The position numbers and the translations under genes were made by a program. From Porphyromonadaceae bacterium UBA7087 (GTDB taxonomy: Bacteria > Bacteroidota > Bacteroidia > Bacteroidales > Muribaculaceae), in NCBI GenBank assembly GCA_002493515.1, contig DKYZ01000025.1:1-20657 (forward strand): 20,657 nt of DNA. The letters are read 5' to 3'. Shown here piece by piece: positions 8,123-16,068 of this stretch (within the stretch, counting starts at the first letter, position 1; every line of letters begins with the position of its first letter). The notes under the pieces are model-generated. The model was given only the letters and a program-made list of their open reading frames with translations, was not told the DNA's origin and searched no databases.

Positions 8123-11100
8123 TTAGAACTGTATGTTTACTCCAAACGTGTATGTGCGGGGTCTCGGGTATGCGCCACTGTCGGTGAGCGAGCCATACTG
8201 ACCCGGGAGAATCTCGGGATCAAGACCCTTGTATTTTGTCATGGTGAACACATTTTCCACCTGTCCGAAGACGTCAATGCTCTGTCCTCCGATGGCTTTG
8301 GCCACTCTCTGTGGAAGCGAATATGAGAGTTTGAGATATTTCATCTTCATGTAGGAACCGTTCTCAACGTAATAGCTTGAGAAGCGGGCCTCGTTGTTGT
8401 CATCGGTAAGGGAGAGGGCCGGTATGTCGCTGCCGGTATTCTCCGGAGTCCAGGCGTCAAGCACCTTCACGCTACGGTTTGTGGTGAGGTTGCCGTAGTT
8501 CATCGAGCAGAGCTGGCGTTTCATATGGTTGATGATATCCTGGCCGAAATCGCCGGCGAAGAACATGTCGAGGCTGAAGGCCTTATATCTGAAAGTCAGG
8601 TTCAGACCCAGGGAGAGGTCAGGATTGGGATTTCCTATTATGCAGCGGTCGTTGTCATCGATGACACCGTTGCCGTCAAGGTCGCGATATATGAGGCGTC
8701 CCGGGGCCGCACCCTGCTGGAAGGCATGGTTGGCCACCTCTGTGGAGTTCTGGAATATGCCGTCGCATACATAGCCGTAGTATACGCCCATGGCCTCGCC
8801 GGGAATCAGACGGACGTCGCCACCGATGAACTTCTGCACGGAATTGAGTCGCTGCAGCTTGTTTTTATACTGCGACACGTTGACCGAGCCGCTCCAGGAG
8901 AAGTCGCCGTAATTCGGGCTGGTATATGCAAGCGACACCTCCCATCCGGTGTTCTTCATCTCGCCGGTGTTGAGCCAGATGGCGGCGTTTTCTCCGGCCA
9001 CGTCAAGAGCTGGAGGAATCGTCAGCATATCGGTGGTCTTCTTTATGTAATAATCGGCCGTAAGATTTATGGCTCCGCTGAGGAACTGGAGGTCGACACC
9101 GATATTGTTCTGCGTGGTGGTCTCCCACTTGAGGTCTGGATTCCCGGAAGCTGCCAGCGTGATGCCGGGAGTGGTCTGCGAGTTGGTGCCTGTTATGTCG
9201 TAAGCACCGTTACCCGTGTTGTAGATGTAGGTGGAGTATGTGGGGTAGAGCGGCGGAATGTTGGCGTTACCGTTCTGTCCCCATGAATAGCGGATCTTCA
9301 GGTCGGTAAGCACCTCGTTTCCTTTCCAGAAAGGCTCTGCGGAGGGACGCCATGCAAGAGAGAACGCGGGGAAGACACCGGCACGGTTATCCTTTGCGAA
9401 ACGGGAGTTGGCGTCACGTCGTATCGTGAACGATGCCAGGTAGCGGTCGTCAAAATTATAGTCAATCTTTCCGAAAAGCGAGAATACGCTCCATTGTGTC
9501 TTGCCGCCTCCGTTGTTGCGAGTGCCCGAACCGGAACCGATCTGCATGAAGTCGCTGTCCTCAAACATATAGTCCTCACGCGAGGCCGAAAGATCCTTGA
9601 ATGTATACCCTATTGCCTCGGTTCCTATCAGGGCCATGAGATGGTGTTTCTCCGCAAAAGTCTTGTTATAATTGGCTGTGTTGGTCCAGGTCCACGTATC
9701 ACCCTGGCCGTAGACGGAACTCATGCTGTTGACGTCGCCGGGATTCACACGGCGTCCGAGAGTCTGGTTGAAATACTGGCTGTGCTCTATGCCGAGATTG
9801 GTCTTGAGTACAAGACCCCCGACGGGTTTCACCTCCAGATACGCATTCCCGAGTATACGCCAGTTGCTCAGGTCATTATCCTTGGCGTTCTCTATGAGCT
9901 GGACGGGATTGGCCAGGTCGGAACCGATGAGCTCAAGGGGATGAGCCCAAGATCCGTCGAGACCCCGTACCGGCAAAGCAGGATGCTGGCTCATGGCCGT
10001 GAACGGGATGCCACGGTCGCCGGCGACATCAACGCCACGGTTCTTCCAGTTGGCAACCACAAGGTTCTCCCCTATTGTGATATATTTGTTGAAATCATAG
10101 CGGGAGTTCAGACGCGCCGAATAGCGGCGGTAGAAGGAGGTCTTGATGTTTCCGGTCTGGTTGATATAGTTCATCGAGAAGAGCACACTCCCTTTTTCAG
10201 AATTGTTGGTGACGGAGGCTGTGAGATTGTTGGTCCATGCTGTCTGATAGACCTCGTCCTGCCAATCGGTGTCTGTGGTGGGGAAATTAGGATTGCCGTT
10301 CACGAACTCCACGAGCTGTGGAGTCTCGCCACTTCCATAAAGCGGAATGGAGGGAGCCATTCCGGCGTTTCGCGATGCTGTCCAATATGCGCGACCCCAT
10401 TGCTCGGCGTTCATCATGTCATAGTGCTTGGCAACTGTCTGGGCACTGAGCGCATAGCTGACGTTGATGGCGAGGTGGTCTCCCTTGCCATGTTTGGTGG
10501 TGATGATTACCACACCGTTGGCAGCCCTGGATCCGTAGATGGAAGCCGAGGCGGCATCCTTGAGCACCTGCATCGTCTCGATGTCGCTCGGATTGATGAT
10601 GTTGATGTTGTCGGTGGGCACTCCGTCGATTATATAAAGCGGGTCGTTGCTCGAGTTGGCTGTCGACATACCGCGCACACGGATTGAGCCGGTGCCGCCG
10701 GGGGCTGCATCCGGCACTACGTTAACTCCAGGAAGCTTACCGGCCATGGAGCTCATGATGTTGCCGGAGTTCTCACTCAGCGGGTCTTTCATGTCCATTA
10801 CCGACACGGCTCCGGTAAGGTCGGCCTTGCGCACTGTCTGGTAACCTACCACCACGAGCTCGTCAAGCAAGCCGGTGTCTTCATCCATATACACGGTCAG
10901 CTGCGGAGCTGCCTTCACCTCTGTCGTCTGGTATCCCACATAGGAGATTTTCAACAGGGAGCCTTCGGGCACAGTGAGTGTAAATCCGCCGTCAATGTCG
11001 GTGGCCACTCCTTTCTTTGTAACCTCGCAGAGAACGGTGGCTCCTATCAGGGGCTCGTCGTCTATCCGCGAGACCACCGTTCCCTTGACGGTGATGTCTT

Positions 11101-11161
11101 TGGCAAGCATCGCTACTGTAGAAAGCAGAAGCATGATTGCGCTGAGGATTGTTCTTTTCAT
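8123..11161 (-). CDS. susC: SusC/RagA-family TonB-dependent outer-membrane fructan transporter
   Basis: 1012 residues from MKRTILSAIMLLLSTVAMLAKD, a clear signal peptide. An in-frame Met 36 codons upstream (11269) would put the promoter inside the gene and is rejected. Residues about 24-95 are a carboxypeptidase-D-like regulatory domain (ITVKGTVVSRIDDEPLIGAT...ISYVGYQT). Then come a TonB-box-like DELVVVGYQ (100-108), the plug domain with the SusC signature (GSIRVRGMSTANSSNDPLYI, then DGVPTDNI; VLKDAASASIYGSRAANGVV), and a long barrel ending in aromatic FGVNIQF. There is no STN domain, so it is not a sigma-factor-signalling receptor. It imports oligosaccharides into the periplasm using TonB-ExbBD energy. 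It is the first gene of the operon, behind a -7 element at 11194-11201 and a candidate operator at 11248-11263. It corresponds to BT1763 in position. Confidence 0.94.
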   Translation of the reverse strand: MKRTILSAIMLLLSTVAMLAKDITVKGTVVSRIDDEPLIGATVLCEVTKKGVATDIDGGFTLTVPEGSLLKISYVGYQTTEVKAAPQLTVYMDEDTGLLDELVVVGYQTVRKADLTGAVSVMDMKDPLSENSGNIMSSMAGKLPGVNVVPDAAPGGTGSIRVRGMSTANSSNDPLYIIDGVPTDNINIINPSDIETMQVLKDAASASIYGSRAANGVVIITTKHGKGDHLAINVSYALSAQTVAKHYDMMNAEQWGRAYWTASRNAGMAPSIPLYGSGETPQLVEFVNGNPNFPTTDTDWQDEVYQTAWTNNLTASVTNNSEKGSVLFSMNYINQTGNIKTSFYRRYSARLNSRYDFNKYITIGENLVVANWKNRGVDVAGDRGIPFTAMSQHPALPVRGLDGSWAHPLELIGSDLANPVQLIENAKDNDLSNWRILGNAYLEVKPVGGLVLKTNLGIEHSQYFNQTLGRRVNPGDVNSMSSVYGQGDTWTWTNTANYNKTFAEKHHLMALIGTEAIGYTFKDLSASREDYMFEDSDFMQIGSGSGTRNNGGGKTQWSVFSLFGKIDYNFDDRYLASFTIRRDANSRFAKDNRAGVFPAFSLAWRPSAEPFWKGNEVLTDLKIRYSWGQNGNANIPPLYPTYSTYIYNTGNGAYDITGTNSQTTPGITLAASGNPDLKWETTTQNNIGVDLQFLSGAINLTADYYIKKTTDMLTIPPALDVAGENAAIWLNTGEMKNTGWEVSLAYTSPNYGDFSWSGSVNVSQYKNKLQRLNSVQKFIGGDVRLIPGEAMGVYYGYVCDGIFQNSTEVANHAFQQGAAPGRLIYRDLDGNGVIDDNDRCIIGNPNPDLSLGLNLTFRYKAFSLDMFFAGDFGQDIINHMKRQLCSMNYGNLTTNRSVKVLDAWTPENTGSDIPALSLTDDNNEARFSSYYVENGSYMKMKYLKLSYSLPQRVAKAIGGQSIDVFGQVENVFTMTKYKGLDPEILPGQYGSLTDSGAYPRPRTYTFGVNIQF

Positions 11162-11193
11162 ATTATGTCTGGGTTTAGTTAGAATTTCTGATG

Positions 11194-11201
11194 CAAAGTT
11201 A
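11194..11201 (-). promoter_or_regulatory. Bacteroidetes -7 promoter element for the susC operon
   Basis: TAACTTTG on the minus strand fits the phylum consensus TAnnTTTG, 32 bases upstream of the chosen susC start. No good TTTG -33 element is seen about 20 bases further upstream, as expected for an activator-dependent promoter. A second, weaker match (TATATCTG, 11220-11227) lies nearer the candidate operator. Confidence 0.6.
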
Positions 11202-11247
11202 AACGACTGAGACACATCACAGATATAACTGATGTTGCGACCGCTAT

Positions 11248-11263
11248 AAAAATCGTGCCGATG
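11248..11263 (-). promoter_or_regulatory. Candidate operator for the hybrid regulator upstream of susC
   Basis: On the minus strand this reads CATCGGCACGATTTTT, followed by ATAG. It matches 15 of 16 bases of an element at 15862-15877 in front of the divergent GH32 operon, in the same orientation relative to the regulated gene. It lies 46 bases upstream of the susC -7 element (20 from the weaker alternative), compared with 26 at the GH32 promoter. Matching elements at two promoters of one regulon suggest a regulator site; that the regulator is the HTCS at 13014-15758 is inference. Confidence 0.55.
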
Positions 11264-11369
11264 CACCATTTTTTATCTCAATCACATCAATTTTAATAGC
11301 TGAGAGCGATTTTTTCATAAGAAATACCGATTTAATACAAACTTTCCGTGGGGGCCGGGCATATATGTA

Positions 11370-11400
11370 TTGCCATAACCGATTGTTTTTATTACCTTTG
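11370..11400 (+). promoter_or_regulatory. Promoter of the AAA-ATPase/PD-(D/E)XK gene
   Basis: TTG at 11370-11372, a 20-base spacer, then TACCTTTG at 11393-11400: a good match to the Bacteroidetes -33/-7 consensus. Transcription would start near 11407. That makes the Met at 11412 nearly leaderless and favours the Met at 11439. The near-consensus spacing suggests constitutive expression, unlike the PUL promoters. Confidence 0.6.
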
Positions 11401-11438
11401 TTAGACTGAAAGTGTTTATATGTCAAAACCGAATTGAA

Positions 11439-13010
11439 ATGAGAAATCCAGAACGCCCTCACGAGCCCATGAAATATCCTATCGGAGTGCAGAGCTTCGA
11501 GGAGATGAGAACCGACACGTGGCTTTATGTCGACAAGACCCGATACGTACATGACCTGGTATCCAACGGAAAATACTATTTTCTGAGCCGGCCCAGAAGG
11601 TTCGGGAAGAGCCTGCTCATATCCACGATCGAGGCCTATTTCCTCGGGCGGCGCGAACTTTTCAAGGGGCTGGCAATAGAATCCCTGGCCGATGACTGGG
11701 AGCCAAGACCGGTGATACATATTGACCTGAACGCGAGTAAATATACTGAGGAAAAAGATCTCAACGAGCTCATCGGCCTGCAGCTTCGTCATCTGGAAGA
11801 GAGATATGGTCTGGAACGAAAGGGCCTTTCGGTTGCCAGCCGGTTTGCACAGCTGGTCAAAGCCGCCTACGCCCAGACTGGCCGTAAGGTGGCGATTCTT
11901 GTCGATGAATACGACAAGCCGCTGCTGGCAACCTCGGAGAATCCGGAGCTCCAGGACACTTACCGAAAGATGCTGAAGGGTTTCTACGGGGTGCTCAAGA
12001 GCTGTGATGCCGATATCCAGTTCGCAATGCTCACAGGAGTCACGAAATTCAGCAAGGTATCCATTTTCTCAGACCTCAACAATCTCGAGGACATAACCCT
12101 CAACGACCGCTACTCCACCATCTGCGGAATCACCCCGGACGAGCTTGAGGCGAACTTCAAAGCGGGAATTGACGCTCTGGCGCAGAAGCTGCATACGGAC
12201 CATGAGGGAGCGATCTCCATCCTGAAGAAGAATTACGATGGTTACCACTTCAGCGCGTCCCTCGACGACGTATACAACCCCTACAGCCTTATCAGCGCCC
12301 TGAAGAACAGTGTTATCGGCGACTTCTGGTTCGACACCGGGACCCCCACGTTCCTGGCAGACAAGATCCACGACAACGCCATCGACCTCACCGAGCTCGA
12401 GAAGGAGGAGGTGGACGCGAACCGCATCATGAGCGTCGACCTCATCTCCGAGGATCCCGTGCCCGTGCTCTTCCAGAGCGGATACCTGACAATCAAGGAT
12501 TATGACAGCGAGTTCCGGGAATATCGCCTCGGCTATCCCAACCGTGAGGTGAAGGAGGCCTTCCTGAAATTCATTCTGCCCGAATACACGAAAGTGCGGG
12601 CCGGTAAGACAGTCTTCAGCCTCACTCGTTTCGTGGCAGATATCAGGAACGGTGAGCCGGAGGCGTTCATGAAGCGCTTCTCCGCCCTTTTCGCCGGGTA
12701 TCCCTACGAGCTCATATCCGACTGCGAGCTACACTACCACAACGTGATATACCTGACGCTTACGCTGATGGGCTTCTACGTCCGCGCCGAATACCACACC
12801 TCCGACGGCCGCTGCGACGCCATGGTGCAGACCGACCGCTTCATCTACATATTCGAGTTCAAATACGACAAATCCGCGCGTGAGGCCCTCGAACAGATAG
12901 AACGCAAGCGCTACGCCGCCCCCTTCGCCGCCGACACCCGCAAAATATTCAGGATAGGCGTCAACTTCTCCCCCGAGACCCGCTCCATCAACGAGTACAT
13001 AATAGAATGA
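11439..13010 (+). CDS. AAA-ATPase-like/PD-(D/E)XK nuclease-like protein (PF09820 + DUF1703 type)
   Basis: 523 residues from the chosen Met (11439; alternatives 11412 and 11469, the last giving the family-typical opening MKYPIGVQSFEEMR). Residues 51-58 (RPRRFGKS) are the variant Walker A of this family. VDEYDKP (155-161) is the Walker B-like strand followed by the DEYDKPL block. The C-terminal domain carries a PD-(D/E)XK-like core: Asp460 in GRCDAMVQ, then EFK with Glu473 and Lys475. The family is common, often in many copies, in Bacteroidales, and its role is not settled; nuclease or defence functions have been suggested from the fold. It has its own promoter and converges on the regulator gene with 3 bases between stops. 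It interrupts an otherwise coherent fructan locus and is probably an unrelated insertion. No substrate or partner can be named. Confidence 0.85.
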   Translation: MRNPERPHEPMKYPIGVQSFEEMRTDTWLYVDKTRYVHDLVSNGKYYFLSRPRRFGKSLLISTIEAYFLGRRELFKGLAIESLADDWEPRPVIHIDLNASKYTEEKDLNELIGLQLRHLEERYGLERKGLSVASRFAQLVKAAYAQTGRKVAILVDEYDKPLLATSENPELQDTYRKMLKGFYGVLKSCDADIQFAMLTGVTKFSKVSIFSDLNNLEDITLNDRYSTICGITPDELEANFKAGIDALAQKLHTDHEGAISILKKNYDGYHFSASLDDVYNPYSLISALKNSVIGDFWFDTGTPTFLADKIHDNAIDLTELEKEEVDANRIMSVDLISEDPVPVLFQSGYLTIKDYDSEFREYRLGYPNREVKEAFLKFILPEYTKVRAGKTVFSLTRFVADIRNGEPEAFMKRFSALFAGYPYELISDCELHYHNVIYLTLTLMGFYVRAEYHTSDGRCDAMVQTDRFIYIFEFKYDKSAREALEQIERKRYAAPFAADTRKIFRIGVNFSPETRSINEYIIE

Positions 13011-13013
13011 TAC

Positions 13014-15758
13014 CTATCTTCCTGTTTTGGAGCGAAGGTCGGTGGGAGTCTCGCCGAAGGCCTCACGGAAGCACTTCGTGAAATATGCCGGGGTCGAGAA
13101 GCCCACTGCATACGCGATCTCGCTTATTGTCTTCTCAGAGGTCAATATCATGTTGCGGGCATGCTTGAGCCTCAGGGTGCGGATAAGCTCTACCGGTGAA
13201 TAATTGGTGAGAGCCTTGATCTTGCGATAGAACTGTGAACGCTCAAGCCCCATTTTTGCAGCAATGCTGTCGACGCTCGCGTCCATATTTCCCATTTCCT
13301 CTTTGAAAATCTCCAGAAACCGGTTGTAGAACTCATTGTCGATATCGCCGGCCTCTGCCTTGGGCTTCCGCTTCCCCTCGTCATCCTTCGACACAGGACC
13401 GGAGGCATTGCCAGAGCCCCATATTTCACGTATGCGCTTGCGGTTGGCTATCAGGGACGCGCAACGCGACTGAAGCACCGCGCCGCTGAACGGCTTGGAC
13501 AGATAGCCGTCGGCACCGCTGTCATAACCCTGGATACGCTGTTCGTCCATCGAACAGGCTGTAAGCATAAGCACCGGAATATGGGAAGTCGAGACCTCCC
13601 CCTTTATTTTCCGGCAGCACTCCATGCCGTCCATAACAGGCATCATAACATCACAAACCACCAGATCCGGAATATATTTAATCGCTTTCCTGACGCCCTC
13701 TGCCCCGTCAGACGCCGTCAGGACATTATAGGAAGAGCCAAGAAGCGTCCCGACAAGCTGCTGAATGTCGCGGTTGTCGTCGACAACGAGCACCACCGGC
13801 TTGTCGTCGCTGAACGTCACCTCCGTCTCGATCTTCTCAAGCTCCGCCTCAACCTCATCGCTGGATATCAGCTTCTCTGCCGCAGCCACCGGAGTCTTTA
13901 AATGCCTCAGAGGCAATCGGACTGTGAATACAGACCCCTTGTTGAGGGTGCTGTCAACACCGATGCTCCCGCCATGAAGCTCCACAAACGCTTTTGACAG
14001 GGAGAGCCCTATTCCGGATCCCTTCGGATGCACACGGTCAACCTGATAGAATCTGTCGAAAATGTTGCCGAGGTCCCTCTCGCTGATACCCTCTCCGGTA
14101 TCGGCGACACTCAGCACAAGGGAATCCTCCTCAAGCCGGTATCTCACGGTTATGCTTCCGTTGTCGGGAGTATACTTGAAGGCATTTGAGAGAAGATTGA
14201 AAAACACACGCTCTATCTTTTCAGCATCGACCGCGATAAAGGCCTCGTCACAGTCGGACGGGGCGTCAAGCGACAGCCTGATGTCGCGTTTATGCGCCAG
14301 GGAATAGAACGACTCCATCCAGTCTCTTACGGCTTTTCCGAAATCAATCTCGCTCAGATGAAGCGTGAGCTTGTCGTTCTCATATTTACGGAAATCCAGA
14401 ATCTGGTTTATAAGCCGGCGAAGAATCCTTACGTTCTTGTCGGCGATTTTCATCAGAGTGTGCTGCTGCTCCGTGAGATTGGAGGCGGAGGCGAGCTGGG
14501 CCACCGGCTCGGCAATCAGGGTGAGAGGAGTGCGCAGGTCGTGGGAGACGTTGGTGAAGAACATCAGCTTCGACTGCGTGGCCTCCTCCAGCCTCTCATT
14601 CAGCTCCTTCTGCTTGTCGCGTTCAAGCTCGAGCATGCGGTTCTGCTCGAGAAGCAGCTGCTGATGATTCTTATGCTGCCAGAACATCCTCAGCACAAGG
14701 AATATGACCCCGAAAAGAAGTATTATGATGGCGATACTTGCGTAAAAGAGCGATGTCTGTGACGAATGCTGCGCCCAATAATCATCGATCCGGTTTTTCA
14801 GAAGGCGCATCTTCCCGGTCTCCTCCTTCAAAGCCTCGTTCTGGAGGAGAAGGATGTCGGCGTTGCTGAGGTCTACCGCCGAAGAGACGGGCAGTATCGT
14901 CTCCCTGTCATATTTCTCCCCTTTGAGTATGGAAAGGGCAGTGCGAATGAGGCGGTGACCCTCGGTTGGATACAGGAAAGTAGCGTCAATCACGCTGTCG
15001 GCCACAGCCTGTATCCCGATCGACGGAGCAGCATCTATGCCTATTATACGTATGCTGTCGCGCCCCATTTTCCTCGCTACTTCCGAAGCTCCGATCGCCA
15101 TACGGTCGTTATGGGCAAAAATGAGTCTAACTTCCGGATGCCGCCGCAGAAGGGAATCCACCAGCGGAACAGCGTCCTCCTTGTTCCAGTCGGCAGCCTC
15201 GCTCGCCACGACCGTTCCCCCGCCTGAGACAAACTCCTCTGTAAACCCCTTGTGGCGGTCCTCGGCAGGCGTGGAGCCTCGCAATCCATAGACCTCCAAA
15301 GCCTTTGAGCCAGGCCTTACCAACGAGAGCGCGTAGTGGGCGGCTGAACGTCCAAGCCCTATGTCGTCAACCCCGATGCGGGCGGTATAGCTGTCTCCTA
15401 ATATATTGCGGTCAAACACTATCACCGGAATCCCCTTTTCATATACCTCCTTTATCACGGGGGTAAGAGCCGCAGCCTCGTTGGGAGAGACTATTATGAT
15501 GTCGAATCCGTTGTCGGCGAAATAACGTATGTCAGCAATCTGCCTGGCGTTGTCGTCGTCGGCCGAGCGTATCTCGACAGTGGCATCCTCGTGGAACATT
15601 ATCTCACGGTTTATCTCCTCGTTCATCTTGCTGCGCCAGTCGTCCTGGCTGCATTGCGACACCCCGATCCTATATGTCTTCTCCCTGCGGCAGCCACACA
15701 TGGCGGCCAGCAGAAAGCAAGCCGTTATCATAAAAACTGTTCTGAAGATTCTTTTCAT
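13014..15758 (-). CDS. Hybrid two-component system sensor-regulator, BT1754-like fructose sensor
   Basis: 914 residues combining sensor kinase and transcription factor. Order: signal/anchor segment (1-23, ending CGC); periplasmic type I sugar-binding-protein domain, about 28-300 (YRIGVSQCSQDDWR, VIVFDRN, FAHNDRMAIGA), of the kind that binds fructose in BT1754; transmembrane helix about 335-358; coiled linker; HisKA with phosphoacceptor His406 (FFTNVSHDLRTPLTLI); HATPase with NLLSNAFKY (521-529), DTGEGIS (553-559) and GSGIGLSL (580-587); receiver about 654-770 with Asp703 in VVCDVMMPVMDG; AraC-type helix-turn-helix about 810-910 (AYAVGFSTPAYFTKCFREAFGETP). All key phosphorelay residues are intact. 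The use of a binding-protein sensor rather than a Reg_prop propeller points to a free monosaccharide ligand, most likely fructose. It is divergent from the GH32-MFS-fructokinase operon and probably activates that operon and susC. Confidence 0.93.
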   Translation of the reverse strand: MKRIFRTVFMITACFLLAAMCGCRREKTYRIGVSQCSQDDWRSKMNEEINREIMFHEDATVEIRSADDDNARQIADIRYFADNGFDIIIVSPNEAAALTPVIKEVYEKGIPVIVFDRNILGDSYTARIGVDDIGLGRSAAHYALSLVRPGSKALEVYGLRGSTPAEDRHKGFTEEFVSGGGTVVASEAADWNKEDAVPLVDSLLRRHPEVRLIFAHNDRMAIGASEVARKMGRDSIRIIGIDAAPSIGIQAVADSVIDATFLYPTEGHRLIRTALSILKGEKYDRETILPVSSAVDLSNADILLLQNEALKEETGKMRLLKNRIDDYWAQHSSQTSLFYASIAIIILLFGVIFLVLRMFWQHKNHQQLLLEQNRMLELERDKQKELNERLEEATQSKLMFFTNVSHDLRTPLTLIAEPVAQLASASNLTEQQHTLMKIADKNVRILRRLINQILDFRKYENDKLTLHLSEIDFGKAVRDWMESFYSLAHKRDIRLSLDAPSDCDEAFIAVDAEKIERVFFNLLSNAFKYTPDNGSITVRYRLEEDSLVLSVADTGEGISERDLGNIFDRFYQVDRVHPKGSGIGLSLSKAFVELHGGSIGVDSTLNKGSVFTVRLPLRHLKTPVAAAEKLISSDEVEAELEKIETEVTFSDDKPVVLVVDDNRDIQQLVGTLLGSSYNVLTASDGAEGVRKAIKYIPDLVVCDVMMPVMDGMECCRKIKGEVSTSHIPVLMLTACSMDEQRIQGYDSGADGYLSKPFSGAVLQSRCASLIANRKRIREIWGSGNASGPVSKDDEGKRKPKAEAGDIDNEFYNRFLEIFKEEMGNMDASVDSIAAKMGLERSQFYRKIKALTNYSPVELIRTLRLKHARNMILTSEKTISEIAYAVGFSTPAYFTKCFREAFGETPTDLRSKTGR

Positions 15759-15788
15759 GGCCTGGAGTCATTTTTATGGATAGCACCG

Positions 15789-15796
15789 CAAAGTTA
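15789..15796 (-). promoter_or_regulatory. Bacteroidetes -7 promoter element for the hybrid regulator gene
   Basis: TAACTTTG on the minus strand, identical to the susC -7 element, 30 bases upstream of the regulator's start codon. A TTTG-like -33 candidate (15821-15824) is 24 bases away, a little far for the consensus, so the promoter may be weak. Confidence 0.55.
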
Positions 15797-15860
15797 AGCA
15801 AAAACATATAAAAATAATTGCAAATCATATAAAAAAATGTCGAAAGCAACATATTTCACA

Positions 15861-15887
15861 TCATAGGCACGATTTTTCATAGGCACG
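15861..15887 (+). promoter_or_regulatory. Tandem direct repeat, candidate regulator operator at the GH32 operon promoter
   Basis: TCATAGGCACG occurs twice in the same orientation, at 15861-15871 and 15877-15887, a 16-base period (about one and a half helical turns). The repeats end 16 bases before the -7 element at 15904, in the place where an AraC-type activator would contact polymerase. The first copy and the spacer (15862-15877) recur at the susC promoter with one mismatch. Direct-repeat sites suit the AraC-type domain of the adjacent hybrid regulator. Confidence 0.6.
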
Positions 15888-15903
15888 GAGCGTCTGTTTT
15901 TTG

Positions 15904-15911
15904 TAGTTTTG
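15904..15911 (+). promoter_or_regulatory. Bacteroidetes -7 promoter element for the GH32-MFS-fructokinase operon
   Basis: TAGTTTTG matches TAnnTTTG. There is no clear TTG at the -33 position; the tandem repeat ends there instead, consistent with activator dependence. The leader to the GH32 start would be about 150 bases; I see no convincing riboswitch or attenuator in it. Confidence 0.55.
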
Positions 15912-16068
15912 CAATGTGATTCCGCCTGACACCCCCAAAAGGATGAGAATGCAGATTCCATACAGGTGAATATTGGTAATAAGGTTGATGTTTCGACGGT
16001 AGGATACAAGGTTAAAAAGATTGTGCAGAAGGTTCACAAGACCGACAAATTAAAAAACAAGACAAGGA

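Noticed and set aside
9494..10687. Long open frame on the plus strand opposite susC
   Set aside because: It lies wholly antisense to a clear SusC barrel gene, has no recognisable domain, and is explained by codon bias of the real gene.
11162..11269. Upstream Met at 11269 as start of susC
   Set aside because: It precedes the signal peptide by 36 residues and would include the -7 element and candidate operator in the coding sequence.
15918..16068. Riboswitch or attenuator in the 150-base GH32 leader
   Set aside because: No strong stem followed by a T-run, and no recognisable aptamer; three AAGGTT repeats are too short to mean anything alone.
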